This document shows positions 51,359 through 59,898 of a stretch of 61,014 nt of DNA, piece by piece. The stretch is from contig NZ_WUYX01000026.1 of NCBI RefSeq assembly GCF_009834785.1, forward strand, positions 1-61,014. The letters run 5' to 3'. How positions within the stretch are numbered: position 1 is the first letter of the stretch; every line of letters begins with the position of its first letter. A program made the position numbers and the translations under genes. The notes below the pieces were generated by a model. That model was not told the origin of the DNA and did not search any database. It saw only the letters and a list, made by a program, of their open reading frames with translations. The stretch comes from Natronorubrum halalkaliphilum. GTDB taxonomy: Archaea > Halobacteriota > Halobacteria > Halobacteriales > Natrialbaceae.

Positions 51359-52405
51359 ATGGCGCGCATTCTTTTCAGTATTCATCATCCAGCACATGTA
51401 CATTTCTTTCGAAACGCTATAAAGGAACTCACAGATGATGGAAATTCCATCGCTGTTTTTGCTAGAGATAAGGATGTAACTGTACAACTATTGGAAAGTT
51501 ACTCAATACAGCACGAAATCTTGTCCGGAAATTTCAAAACTACGATGGGATTAGTTAAAGAAAGTTTGAAGTATGAATTTAACCTGTTACGGAAGGCTAG
51601 GGACTTCGAACCAGATATATTAGTCTCGATTGGAAGTGGTGCACTAACTTCTTACATATCTAGTTTGATTGGTGCTACTAGTATTGCATTTAATGATACC
51701 GAAAATGCAACCCTTCAAAATCGTATCGGTTACCCAATGGTAGACCAAATTTTCACTCCAGACTGTTATAATGGTGATCACGGCACCAAACACGTAAAGT
51801 ATGCAGGTTATCATGAACTGGCATATTTACACCCAGATAGATTTAAACCTGATCCATCAGTGCTCAATATGGCTGGACTTGATCACGATGAACAGTTTGT
51901 CATACTACGATTGATCTCTTGGGATGCAATACATGATGTTGGTGATAGTGGGTTTAAGGATATTGTTGATGTCGTGGAAGAACTAGAGGACACAGGTGCT
52001 ACAGTTAGAATTACGTCTGAAGCGAATCTACCATCAGGTGTTGAAGATCGGCAAGTTTCAATCCCACCACATCAAATTCACGATCTTATGGCCTTTGCAG
52101 ATCTATATGTGGGAGAAAGTGCAACAATGGCTGCAGAGAGTTCTGTTCTTGGAACACCAGCTATTTTTGTGTCTTCAAGCCGCAGAGGCTATACCGACGA
52201 ACTTGAGGCAAAATATGGACTCGTTTTTAATTACTCTGATGAAAGTCGTCATAAAGATGGACTCAATCAAGCACTGAAAATTCTGGAGAGAGATGATGAC
52301 GAAAATTGGGAAAAACGTCGTCAAAAAATGCTTGAAGAAAAAATTGACACAACAGATTTCATAACGAAAACAATTCAAAAATCAGTTAGGGGGGCTAATA
52401 GATGA
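51359..52405 (+). CDS. DUF354 glycosyltransferase-like protein
   Basis: A 348-residue protein from ATG 51359, 20-30 bp after a TATA-like TTTATATTTTTGG, so a nearly leaderless transcript. Start RILFSIHHPAHVHFFRNAIK is the DUF354 opening of a GT-B fold. The block SIGSGALTSYISSLIGATSI, the central YAGYHELAYLHPDRF and the C-terminal VGESATMAAESSVLGTPAIF complete the pattern. DUF354 proteins are archaeal relatives of MurG-type enzymes in polysaccharide synthesis, probably moving a sugar from a nucleotide donor. The 3' end is intact and the IS graveyard begins about 30 bp later. Confidence 0.8.
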   Translation: MARILFSIHHPAHVHFFRNAIKELTDDGNSIAVFARDKDVTVQLLESYSIQHEILSGNFKTTMGLVKESLKYEFNLLRKARDFEPDILVSIGSGALTSYISSLIGATSIAFNDTENATLQNRIGYPMVDQIFTPDCYNGDHGTKHVKYAGYHELAYLHPDRFKPDPSVLNMAGLDHDEQFVILRLISWDAIHDVGDSGFKDIVDVVEELEDTGATVRITSEANLPSGVEDRQVSIPPHQIHDLMAFADLYVGESATMAAESSVLGTPAIFVSSSRRGYTDELEAKYGLVFNYSDESRHKDGLNQALKILERDDDENWEKRRQKMLEEKIDTTDFITKTIQKSVRGANR

Positions 52406-52444
52406 GAGTTTGGGGAACGAGCAGGTGGTGGCGAGAAGTGTCCA

Positions 52445-52549
52445 ATGCAACTCGCCAACCTGCTCAGAGAGAGCTTAGACGTGGACTGTGATGAGGTTTG
52501 GGAGAACGAGCGCACCCCGACACCCGTTAGTGCCTATCGTAACTTCTGA
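52445..52549 (+). pseudogene. N-terminal fragment of an IS6-type transposase
   Basis: Encodes MQLANLLRESLDVDCDEVWE, then NERTPTPV, the typical N-terminus of haloarchaeal IS6-family transposases. It is followed at once by foreign sequence ending in a stop. The C-terminal half of apparently the same gene lies at 54663-55119, about 2.1 kb away. The gene was split by insertion of IS630/IS1595 material. Confidence 0.6.
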
Positions 52550-53211
52550 AGGTATCCACCAAGGTGGTCGGCGATCCATGAGGCTGCGAAACTCAGCCGA
52601 GTCGTAAGTTGCTCAAAGAGTTCAGTGAGGAGAGCGCGGTATTCTGCCGCGCTCTCCACGATCAACGGCGATGCTTCCCATTTGAGGCTTTTCCAGACCT
52701 GCTCGATTGGATTGAGATCAGGCGAACCAACTGGGAGAAACACGATATCAATGCCCAGTTGGTAGGCTCGCCTACGCGTGTACTCACATACGTGCGACGA
52801 GAAGTTGTCCAAGACGAGCAGAATCCGCTGGCCCGGATTCTGCTTGCGGATCCCTTCGAGACAGCCACAGATCCGTTCTTTCTCTTGATTGGCCGGAAAC
52901 TGAACGACACTCTCACCCGAGAGTGCGTAGAACCCGGCCGCTGGTTCGTCTAACTTTACCAGCGGTCGGGTGATATGTGGATCATCCACGGTGTAAAGCC
53001 GCTGTGAGTTGTCCCATGGTTGGGGATGCGATGTGTCGAGAAATCCAAGGACAGTTCCGCCATCCGTACGGATTTCCTCGTCAACAACCCACCCTTCTTC
53101 GCCATCTCCCTCGCGTTGGTTATGCGGCTCATCAGCCCCCTCGTCGAACGCGTCGCCGACGCGTTCGTCGAGAATCTCTTCGGCGTTCTCCGGGCGTGAT
53201 GGACGCTGCAT
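52534..53211 (-). pseudogene. IS630-family transposase, DDE part
   Basis: A 225-codon frame with the DDE core. GFLDTSHPQPWDNSQRLYTV holds the first Asp, ILLVLDNFSSHVCEYTRRRA the second, and SPDLNPIEQVWKSLKWEASP the Glu. It ends ASWIADHLGGYLQKLR. The N-terminal HTH needed for DNA binding is absent on this strand; a related HTH fragment starts at 53215 on the opposite strand. It is probably a truncated copy at the left edge of the material inserted into the IS6 gene. Confidence 0.72.
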
Positions 53212-53214
53212 CTA

Positions 53215-53388
53215 ATGGATCATATCGACGAGATCTCCGTCGAAGAACTTCACGACGCACTCGACAACGTCGAGGGAAGGAAGCCGACACAACGGCTGTT
53301 AGCGGCGATTGCGTACAAAAACGGTGTTACGCAGACTGAACTAGCCGAGTGGCATAACACCGCGAACAATTTACAGTCGCTCTTGTGA
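53215..53388 (+). pseudogene. IS630 N-terminal HTH fragment
   Basis: The 57-codon frame MDHIDEISVEELHDALDNVE continues with KPTQRLLAAIAYKNGVTQTE and LAEWHNTANN. It is the HTH start of IS630 transposases and breaks off before the DDE core. It is divergent from the DDE fragment next to it and points toward the IS630 C-terminal scrap at 54532-54667, with IS1595 pieces in between. Confidence 0.6.
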
Positions 53389-53404
53389 AGCACGTTGTTG
53401 ATTT

Positions 53405-53755
53405 TCAGAGCGCAGCATCGATAGCATGTTTGAGAGCTTCATCACCTAGTTTTCTATAGAGTTCACGCCGAAGCTGAAACGCTCTGAGAGACGGTGTTAG
53501 CTTGTCTTTCGAGACTCCTCGATGTGGTGAGAGCCACGGTCGCACCAGCGACCCGTGGCTCTCGCAGGTATTGACGTGCACATCTCCATCAGCGTATTCA
53601 CCATTGCCATGGACGACGTATTCGCGGGCGAATGCGTCGTCCTTCTCAAGCGGGTCGTACGCGCGAAATCCGTCGGTATACACTGTCAGTGGCTCCTCTT
53701 CGTGGTCCGCAAGCAGGAGCCGAACCGTCGATTCGTCGGCGGATTTCGCTGGCAC
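53405..53755 (-). pseudogene. IS1595-type transposase C-terminal fragment (copy A)
   Basis: Minus-strand frame with LTVYTDGFRAYDPLEKDDAF, YVVHGNGEYADGDVHVNTCE and SHGSLVRPWLSPHRGVSKDK. These are the second Asp and H-x-N-x-x-E region of ISH4/IS1595-like transposases, ending LRRELYRKLGDEALKHAI. Upstream sequence to about 53912 continues in another frame, so it is frameshifted and lacks its N-terminus. Confidence 0.65.
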
Positions 53756-53979
53756 GACGTACCGCTGGTCGTTGCCACGATCAACGAGCGTGAATACCGG
53801 TGGTTTGTCTCCCTCGTACGAGCCACGACCGCGCGTGGACAGGCCACGCGAGCGCGACTTTAGTACTCCGGAAAAGGTTTTGAGGAACGGGTGTTCAGAA
53901 CAGCGGCCTTAGCGTCAGTGCCTGAACTCCACTGATTGGATTCCTCAATAGCTTCTCTGGATCACTAAAATCTCCCAGA

Positions 53980-54524
53980 CAGTCGGTGGGCCGACACAGG
54001 TCGATGAAACCCAGCAAGTGTGTTCGGGATTCAAAGGCCAAGAGCCGCCGCGGGAGGGGCTCGACCGCGGCGGCTCGCCAGAGGGTGGACGAACCAGATG
54101 GACGGGAGAGCAGGGAGACGAATTGACGCTCGTCGCGGCGTGCCGCGACGTGCTTCGTGTAGTATCAGCACAGGAAGGAAGCGACTACGAGGACGATTTA
54201 GGCCCGATCATCGAGGAAGCAGCCGACCTCTCCCAGCCGCTGGGAGAGGTCTGGACTGATGGACTACCCGCCTATCAAGGGATGGAGCACGATCACCGGT
54301 ACGTCGTCCATGACGAAGGATACGTCTCTGAGGACGGCGTTCACACGAACCAAGCGGAGTGTCTCTGGTCGCTGTTACAGCCGTGGCTTGCGAAATTCCG
54401 CGGCCTCTCCAAGCAGGGCTTGGAGCAGGCCGCTCAGACCTACGGGTTCCTTCGTTCACTGAACCTGACCGGCGCACCGATCCATGGCCTCATCGATTGT
54501 GTCGCTGTCAATGTATTCCGCTAA
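53980..54524 (+). pseudogene. IS1595-type transposase, 5'-truncated (copy B)
   Basis: Plus-strand frame beginning near GPTQVDETQQVCSGFKGQEP and ending LNLTGAPIHGLIDCVAVNVF. It contains the first DDE Asp (VDET), the second in EVWTDGLPAYQGM and the H-x-N-x-x-E motif (HTNQAECLWSLLQPWLAKF). The zinc-ribbon N-terminus is missing. Close relative of the copy at 58888-59802, which keeps its N-terminus but lost these C-terminal parts. Confidence 0.68.
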
Positions 54525-54531
54525 ACTACCG

Positions 54532-54667
54532 AAGAGCGAGTCTGGAAAGTGCTCAAACGCAATGCCTCGCCAATCGCCGTCTCTTCGATACCCTCACCGA
54601 TCGACTTGGATTCGCCAAGTCCTGGATCGATCAGTTCCTTGGCCCATATTTGCAAAAGTTATCTTGA
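54532..54667 (+). pseudogene. IS630 transposase C-terminal scrap
   Basis: Two frames join to EERVWKVLKRNASPIAVS and RLFDTLTDRLGFAKSWIDQF, then LGPYLQKLS and stop. This parallels the C-terminus of the copy at 52534-53211 (VWKSLKWEASP...SWIADHLGGYLQKL) with a frameshift. It ends exactly where IS6 homology resumes, so it marks the right edge of the inserted block. Confidence 0.6.
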
Positions 54668-55119
54668 TCATTAAGCCGTCGCGGGTCGCGGTCGACGAGA
54701 AACAGATCGAGGTAGATGGTGAGAAAAAGTGGCTGTACGCCGCAATCGACACAGAATCAAAGCTTCTGCTAGAAATCGATGTCTACAGCCGCCGCGGGAC
54801 TGACCCCGCGGCGGCGTTCCTGCATCGGCTCACCGAGAAACATGAAATCGACGAGACAGAGTTTCTCGTCGATGCTGGCGGGGATTTGACTGCCCTCGCG
54901 TGCCACGAATTGAGCGGTCAGCTCAACTACAGCGACCGAAACCACGTCGAAAAGTGGTTTCAGACTGTGCCAATGCGGATCGACCGCCTTCACTCCTTCT
55001 GGCGGGGCAGTCCGGCCAGCGCAAGACGCTGGCTCAGACGCTTCAGATACCATTATAACCACGATCGACCGAATCAAGCACTCAATGGCCGAACGCCAGC
55101 TGAGGAGGTGTCGAACTAG
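54663..55119 (+). pseudogene. IS6-type transposase, C-terminal two thirds
   Basis: Frame with SRVAVDEKQIEVDGEKKWLY (first DDE Asp), DETEFLVDAGGDLTALACHE (second Asp) and NYSDRNHVEKWFQTVPMRID (Glu). It ends FRYHYNHDRPNQALNGRTPA. These are the IS6 DDE motifs. The N-terminal HTH half is separated to 52445-52530. As split it cannot encode a transposase. Confidence 0.7.
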
Positions 55120-55256
55120 ACAGTGCCGTATGATGCTAGATATCTATAAAACGAATATAATATGAACTCTAAAACCGAATTCGTCTACGACGAGTCGACG
55201 ACCAGCCAATGAAAAAGAAATATGGTTTGGTTAAACCAAGGATAATAATGAAATAA

Positions 55257-55384
55257 TGTCTTCTGATATTAGAATGCAACCATCCGGAAATCGAGAAGCA
55301 GAAGTAATCAATCATCTTAACAAAGCTTACAAAGGATGGGGTAACAAAGAATACATTACGTATACGAAAGGAGATAGGATTTGA
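55257..55384 (+). CDS. 42-residue ORF resembling a GNAT N-terminus
   Basis: Short frame MSSDIRMQPSGNREAEVINH ending in YTKGDRI*, directly abutting the next ATG (TGA-ATG). The part VINHLNKAYKGWGNKEYI resembles the first helix of GNAT acetyltransferases from polysaccharide loci. It may be a truncated leftover or a leader peptide coupled to the GT gene. Confidence is low because of its size. Confidence 0.35.
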
Positions 55385-56296
55385 ATGAAGGTTTTAAATC
55401 TGGTGACAACGCCAAGGCCGTTCTTTGATAATCAGTTACGAGCACTTCAAAGACTCGGTGTTGAAGTTGATGTAATCCAAGTGCCAGGCCGGGAATCCCA
55501 AGAAGAGTCTCGCTTGGCCACTGATTACTTACAGTATTATCCGAATGTACTCCGAAAACAGTTTGAGGACTACGATTTAGTTCATGCAAACTTCGGTAAT
55601 ACTACCCCATTCGCTATATTTCAGCCAACACGGCCTATTGTTGTCTCTTTCTGGGGGTCAGACCTTATGGGTCGATTCGGTGCAATTAATTCTCGTTTTG
55701 CATCTTTATTCAACGAAGTGATCCTACCGTCACCTGTACTCACTAGATATGTTCCCTGTGATTGTCATATAATACCATTTGAGATTAACACGGAACTCTT
55801 TTGTCCAATTTCAAAGTCAGAAGCACGTTTGGAAGTAGGTTGGGAACAAAACAAAAACTATATTTTATTCCCCTATTCGGAAACGAGAGAAGAAAAAAAC
55901 TATCCGCTAGCAAGACGCATAGCAGACAATGCTGACCAGAATGTTGAACTTATTGCGATCTCAGAAGTCGAATATGAGCAAATGCCATACTATATCAATG
56001 CAAGTGATGTAGTATTAATAACATCAAAACGAGAGAGTGGTCCAATGGTCGTCAAAGAGGCTGCATTATGTAATACACCAGTCATTTCCACCGACGTTGG
56101 ATTTGTGTCAGATGTATTATCAGATGTGAAGAATTCATACGTCTGTAGTTCAGAAGCAGAACTTGTTGAACAGTTAGATGATGTACTTGAATCAGGCAAC
56201 CAATCGAATGGCAGAAAATATGCTAATGAATGGGGATTAGATACAATGGGAGAACAATTAGTTAATGTGTATGAATCTGCTATAACCAACCAATGA
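55385..56296 (+). CDS. Family 4 glycosyltransferase (GT-B)
   Basis: A 303-residue GT4 enzyme. N-terminal domain begins KVLNLVTTPRPFFDNQLRAL, with RPIVVSFWGSDLMGRFGAIN and ILPSPVLTRYVPCDCHIIPF typical of the acceptor side. The donor domain carries KRESGPMVVKEAALCNTPVI, the E-x7-E motif of GT4 enzymes. It is somewhat short for the family but has both domains. It is AT-rich and follows the IS graveyard by some 265 bp. The stop overlaps the start of the membrane glycosyltransferase-like gene by ATGA. Confidence 0.83.
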   Translation: MKVLNLVTTPRPFFDNQLRALQRLGVEVDVIQVPGRESQEESRLATDYLQYYPNVLRKQFEDYDLVHANFGNTTPFAIFQPTRPIVVSFWGSDLMGRFGAINSRFASLFNEVILPSPVLTRYVPCDCHIIPFEINTELFCPISKSEARLEVGWEQNKNYILFPYSETREEKNYPLARRIADNADQNVELIAISEVEYEQMPYYINASDVVLITSKRESGPMVVKEAALCNTPVISTDVGFVSDVLSDVKNSYVCSSEAELVEQLDDVLESGNQSNGRKYANEWGLDTMGEQLVNVYESAITNQ

Positions 56297-58239
56297 ATTA
56301 TCTTCATCCAAATCATTTGATTGAGAAACTAACTAGGTTGTGGATTCTTGGACCCTTACTACTAGTAATCGGAGCTATTGGAGTGTACTTTTCCACAGTC
56401 ATACGAAATCCATATACTCTTTTATATCCTCCATCCCTTATTTTCGCGCCGTTTCTAGCATTCATATTGGTGCACTATAATTCTGATGACTTACCAATAG
56501 GGGAAAAGAAACTATTTGGAAAGATAATCGTATTCACCTTTCTATTATTATTATCTATCGTTATTATCCTATATCGGGAAAATGGTTTCCAAAGAACAAG
56601 TACTATCTTCTATCTTACATTCGCACTTTATCTACTGACAGCACTACATATTTTCACCCAACCCAAGCCCGTACTCAGTTTGGTTATGATTTTGATTGCT
56701 GGGATAACAAACAGACTAACAGCATATTATTCGAGTTCCCTATACAATGGGGTTGATATATATACCCATAGCAACTACATCAAATCTATAACTGCTAACG
56801 GGTCCTTAGAGGTTTTTGCCACAAGTAAGTATTTTTATGCACCCTTTTATCATATTCTAGCATCAAGTGCGGAATTGATATATGCGGTACCAACTCGTGA
56901 TGCGATCGTTCTTACCACACTTATAGCGGTAACAGTACTTCCGATGCTTGCTGTCTATCTTATAACAATCCAATTCTGGAACTCAACGAACAGTCTAGTT
57001 GCCGGATTTCTATATATCACAACAGACCATGCAATTGGTTGGGGAATTCATGTGATTCCAACCTCATTAGGCCTTGTATTCTTTTCCCTTCTATTCTTAT
57101 CATTAATGAAGTATGTGTGCTGGAGAAGGAAGCGTCAACTCATCTTAGCAATAGCGATGATGACAGCACTCATGTTCACTCATCAAGTTAGTCTATTTAT
57201 TGCAATTACTGCAACAGTGGCATTTGCGATATCAACAGTTATATATCAATTGAACATCTCGAGGATCGAAGTAAATATTGGTCTCTTGGCTGGCCTTACA
57301 ATGTTTATAGATTTTGTTGTCACAAAGTATAGCGGACCACAAGGAACAGCCAGCTTTTTTGATGTTGTTCTAGGAAATCTATTCATTTCTCTGATGGGTG
57401 CTGGTACAGAAGCTCGTACAGAAGTAGCCGTCCCTCAGGATCCATCTATCAGCCCGTCTGGGGCTGCTGCTCTTACACTTCCTCAGGTTGTTGGTTCTGC
57501 TATCCTCCTCACATTTGCTATTGTGGGTGCCCTGTACTGGTTATCAAACCGTCGAGAAAATGACGCTTTATTTATCGGTATCGGATTGAGTACTGTCACA
57601 ACGGTGTTACTTTTTGTGACATTGGTTGGTCCAGTAATAGGGCTACGAAATCTCTTACCAAGTAGATGGTGGGCGTTTATATATATTTTTCTAGCTGTGC
57701 TCGCTGCTCCAGGACTAATTGCGACCATAAATATAGGATCGAAATTGTTTGTTCCAATACTAAATTTAAGCAATTTTCAAAATGTGACTATAATACTCAT
57801 ATTAATTGTTGTCCCGTATATTGCTTTGATGGGTGGTAATTATGCAGGGGCCTCTGATGACCCTCTATTAGATGATGCACCTGGAGCAGAAGAAATGAAA
57901 GTCACTGATTCAGAAAAACAGTTGTTTGAACACGCTATTGAATATCAGGACAGCACAAATATCCTAGCGGATCGTCGGGCATCAGCCATATTCTCACGAT
58001 ATTATGGTGTTCCAGCAAACACATTATCTATAGATCTTGATAGTCAAGAACATATACAAGAACCATCCATTGTTATTAACAGAGAGTATATTCATACAAG
58101 ACATTCCCAATATGAAATTAGAACAGAGCAAGCTATACATGTTGTTCATGGCCGTTTCCCAATAACTGAACTACCGACTACGTCTAAGCAACCTATCTAC
58201 AATAGTGGAAACCACGAGATTACTCATATTTCTTTCTGA
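56293..58239 (+). CDS. Large polytopic membrane protein, GT-C-like
   Basis: A 648-residue integral membrane protein with about 12 hydrophobic helices in the first 520 residues and a soluble C-terminal part (about 540-648). Near residue 153 the loop NGVDIYTHSNYIKSI shows the Asp-x-x-x-His pattern, and KYFYAPFYHILAS follows. Both are characteristic of archaeal GT-C glycosyltransferases that use lipid-linked donors. It probably adds a sugar outside the membrane or acts as a flippase-like polymerase. Coupled by ATGA to the GT4 gene. Strongly AT-rich. Confidence 0.72.
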   Translation: MNYLHPNHLIEKLTRLWILGPLLLVIGAIGVYFSTVIRNPYTLLYPPSLIFAPFLAFILVHYNSDDLPIGEKKLFGKIIVFTFLLLLSIVIILYRENGFQRTSTIFYLTFALYLLTALHIFTQPKPVLSLVMILIAGITNRLTAYYSSSLYNGVDIYTHSNYIKSITANGSLEVFATSKYFYAPFYHILASSAELIYAVPTRDAIVLTTLIAVTVLPMLAVYLITIQFWNSTNSLVAGFLYITTDHAIGWGIHVIPTSLGLVFFSLLFLSLMKYVCWRRKRQLILAIAMMTALMFTHQVSLFIAITATVAFAISTVIYQLNISRIEVNIGLLAGLTMFIDFVVTKYSGPQGTASFFDVVLGNLFISLMGAGTEARTEVAVPQDPSISPSGAAALTLPQVVGSAILLTFAIVGALYWLSNRRENDALFIGIGLSTVTTVLLFVTLVGPVIGLRNLLPSRWWAFIYIFLAVLAAPGLIATINIGSKLFVPILNLSNFQNVTIILILIVVPYIALMGGNYAGASDDPLLDDAPGAEEMKVTDSEKQLFEHAIEYQDSTNILADRRASAIFSRYYGVPANTLSIDLDSQEHIQEPSIVINREYIHTRHSQYEIRTEQAIHVVHGRFPITELPTTSKQPIYNSGNHEITHISF

Positions 58240-58522
58240 GACCTTTACTGAATGTGTCATGGCAAAGCTCTACTTGAAATATCCATTCAGAATAGTGCAA
58301 GACCGGACTTCCTCAAGCATTTCAAGAGTAGAGCCGCCCGTCTATATTCTGATTATGGCTGATAACTATAGCTTGCAACACACGCGTCTCACCCTCCATG
58401 GCGATCGGATTGAATCATCCTACCTATATATTAAGAGGTTATACTGGTCACTCCAATGCCATTCTCGGCTGATGGGAAGATACGAAATATAATTGAGTAC
58501 TCTCGATTGCCGTGTTGACTCA

Positions 58523-58794
58523 ATGGAAATCCTGCTATCTCCTGAAAATGTAAAACAAGCCCGGGACGCAAGAGACCGAGAGCTAGCGGGCGAACCCGCC
58601 GCTGGCGTTCTTGTCCGCCAGGTACACGTCATTCTGAATTGTTTTGTATAGAAGGGGCCCATAGCTACCGTGAAACGTCGAACTGGCTAAAGTGCATGGC
58701 TGAAGTTCGTAATGGGCTCTTGCATAACTCAGCGAAACACGTTGACGACAAAACAGTCAAGAAGGCCGTGCAAGGGTGCTCCAGCGAGGTTTAA
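58523..58794 (+). pseudogene. Degraded gene with R-x4-H segment
   Basis: Two fragments in different frames. The first, 58523-58654, reads MEILLSPENVKQARDARDRE and on to VHVILNCFV*. The second, 58663-58794, reads SYRETSNWLKCMAEVRNGLL, then HNSAKHVDDKTVKKAV and stop. The second contains RNGLLH, an R-x4-H spacing as in HEPN RNase domains. A frameshift separates them, so the gene is broken; identification as HEPN is tentative. The rest of the gap 58240-58522 has no supported gene. Confidence 0.35.
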
Positions 58795-58795
58795 C

Positions 58796-58933
58796 GTCCG
58801 TCCGAACCTGTAGTAGTTCACAGAAGCACTGGGTACTCGACGAGAGGTGCGCTGGTCAGAGTGGCTCTCTCGCGTCGAATTACTGAATCAGTTCACCCAG
58901 AAGTTTGTTGAATCACTACAGGTTCGGACGGAC
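58796..58933. repeat. 19-bp perfect inverted repeat with 100-bp spacer
   Basis: GTCCGTCCGAACCTGTAGT at 58796-58814 is exactly inverted at 58915-58933. The right arm lies within the end of the IS1595 transposase frame at 58888-59802 and corresponds to its codons for SVRTC. The pair may record a duplication-inversion that destroyed the gene's end, or may be terminal repeats of a small element. Confidence 0.55.
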
Positions 58934-59802
58934 TGTTCTAACCCGGGCTTGGAGAGGCCGCGGAATTTCTGCAGCCATGGGTTCACCAGCGACCAGAGGC
59001 ATTCGACTTGATTGATATGAACACCGTCATCAGTGACAAACTCTTCGGAGTGAACAACGATCTGCTCATTCTCGTAGACGAGTGGCGCGTACCCGCGCCA
59101 CCCGTTGTGCCACACTTCGTCAAGTTTCCCCGAGAGAATCTCTACCTCATCGAGTGCTGGCTTGAGCTCTTCCGGTTGGGAACCTGGTTCGGTGCGAATT
59201 ACTCGAAGGACGTCACGACAAGCACCGATCAGCGTCATTGTGTCACCAGGTGCACCTTCCCAGCGTGATCGCCCTTTCTCTCCAGAGCCGCCGCGGGAGA
59301 GGCTGTCCCGCGGCGGCGTCTGTCCCTTGTAGCCGGAACACTTGTGATCGGTTTCGTCGATCTGAGTTGGCCCGTCGATGGTGTGCTGGATGCGTTCCCA
59401 GACGAGGTAGAAGCCGCCTTCGAGCGCGGCTTCTACCTCTCGAATCGTGGTATGAATCGTGTCGTAGACGGCATCAAAGAACTGGGCAATCTGATGAATG
59501 CTGAGTAGTGTATCAGCGTAGAGGACGAACGCGATAACAATCTCGCCAGGAGTGAGTGTACGGCCGTGGAAAGGTGTGTTACGGGTGTATATGAAGCCGT
59601 ATCGACAGTTGGTACACCAGAGTCGGGGACTGTCGTCCCCACTCTGGATTTCGGTTTCACTGCACTCTGGACAGGGAGCTTCTTCCCAGGCGTGCTTACA
59701 GCGCCGCTCGATACGGAGATCGAGCGGCTCTGGGCGCAACACTATTGAGGAGAGCTCAACAAGATTCTGTAGCATCCCGCCGAAGGCTGTCCGCTTGCAC
59801 AT
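58888..59802 (-). pseudogene. IS1595-type transposase, C-terminally degenerate (copy C)
   Basis: A 304-codon frame with a zinc ribbon (Cys44, Cys47, Cys63, Cys66: CPEC...CTNC), a helix-turn-helix region LTPGEIVIAFVLYADTLLSI, then the DDE part. The first Asp is in GPTQIDETDHKCSGYKGQTP, and the last motif is HINQVECLWSLVNPWLQKFR. The second catalytic Asp, expected in W-x-D-G (WTDG in copy B), reads WHNG here. The end breaks off into unrelated SDSTNFWVN at the inverted repeat. Almost certainly inactive. Confidence 0.75.
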
Positions 59803-59898
59803 AGTAACTAGCGTACGGCGGGATGCTGTAATTCTCAGGGTGCTGTTTCACTCAGTTCGGTAAGAGCCCGTAATGTATTGGTCCCGTCCCAAAGTCGT

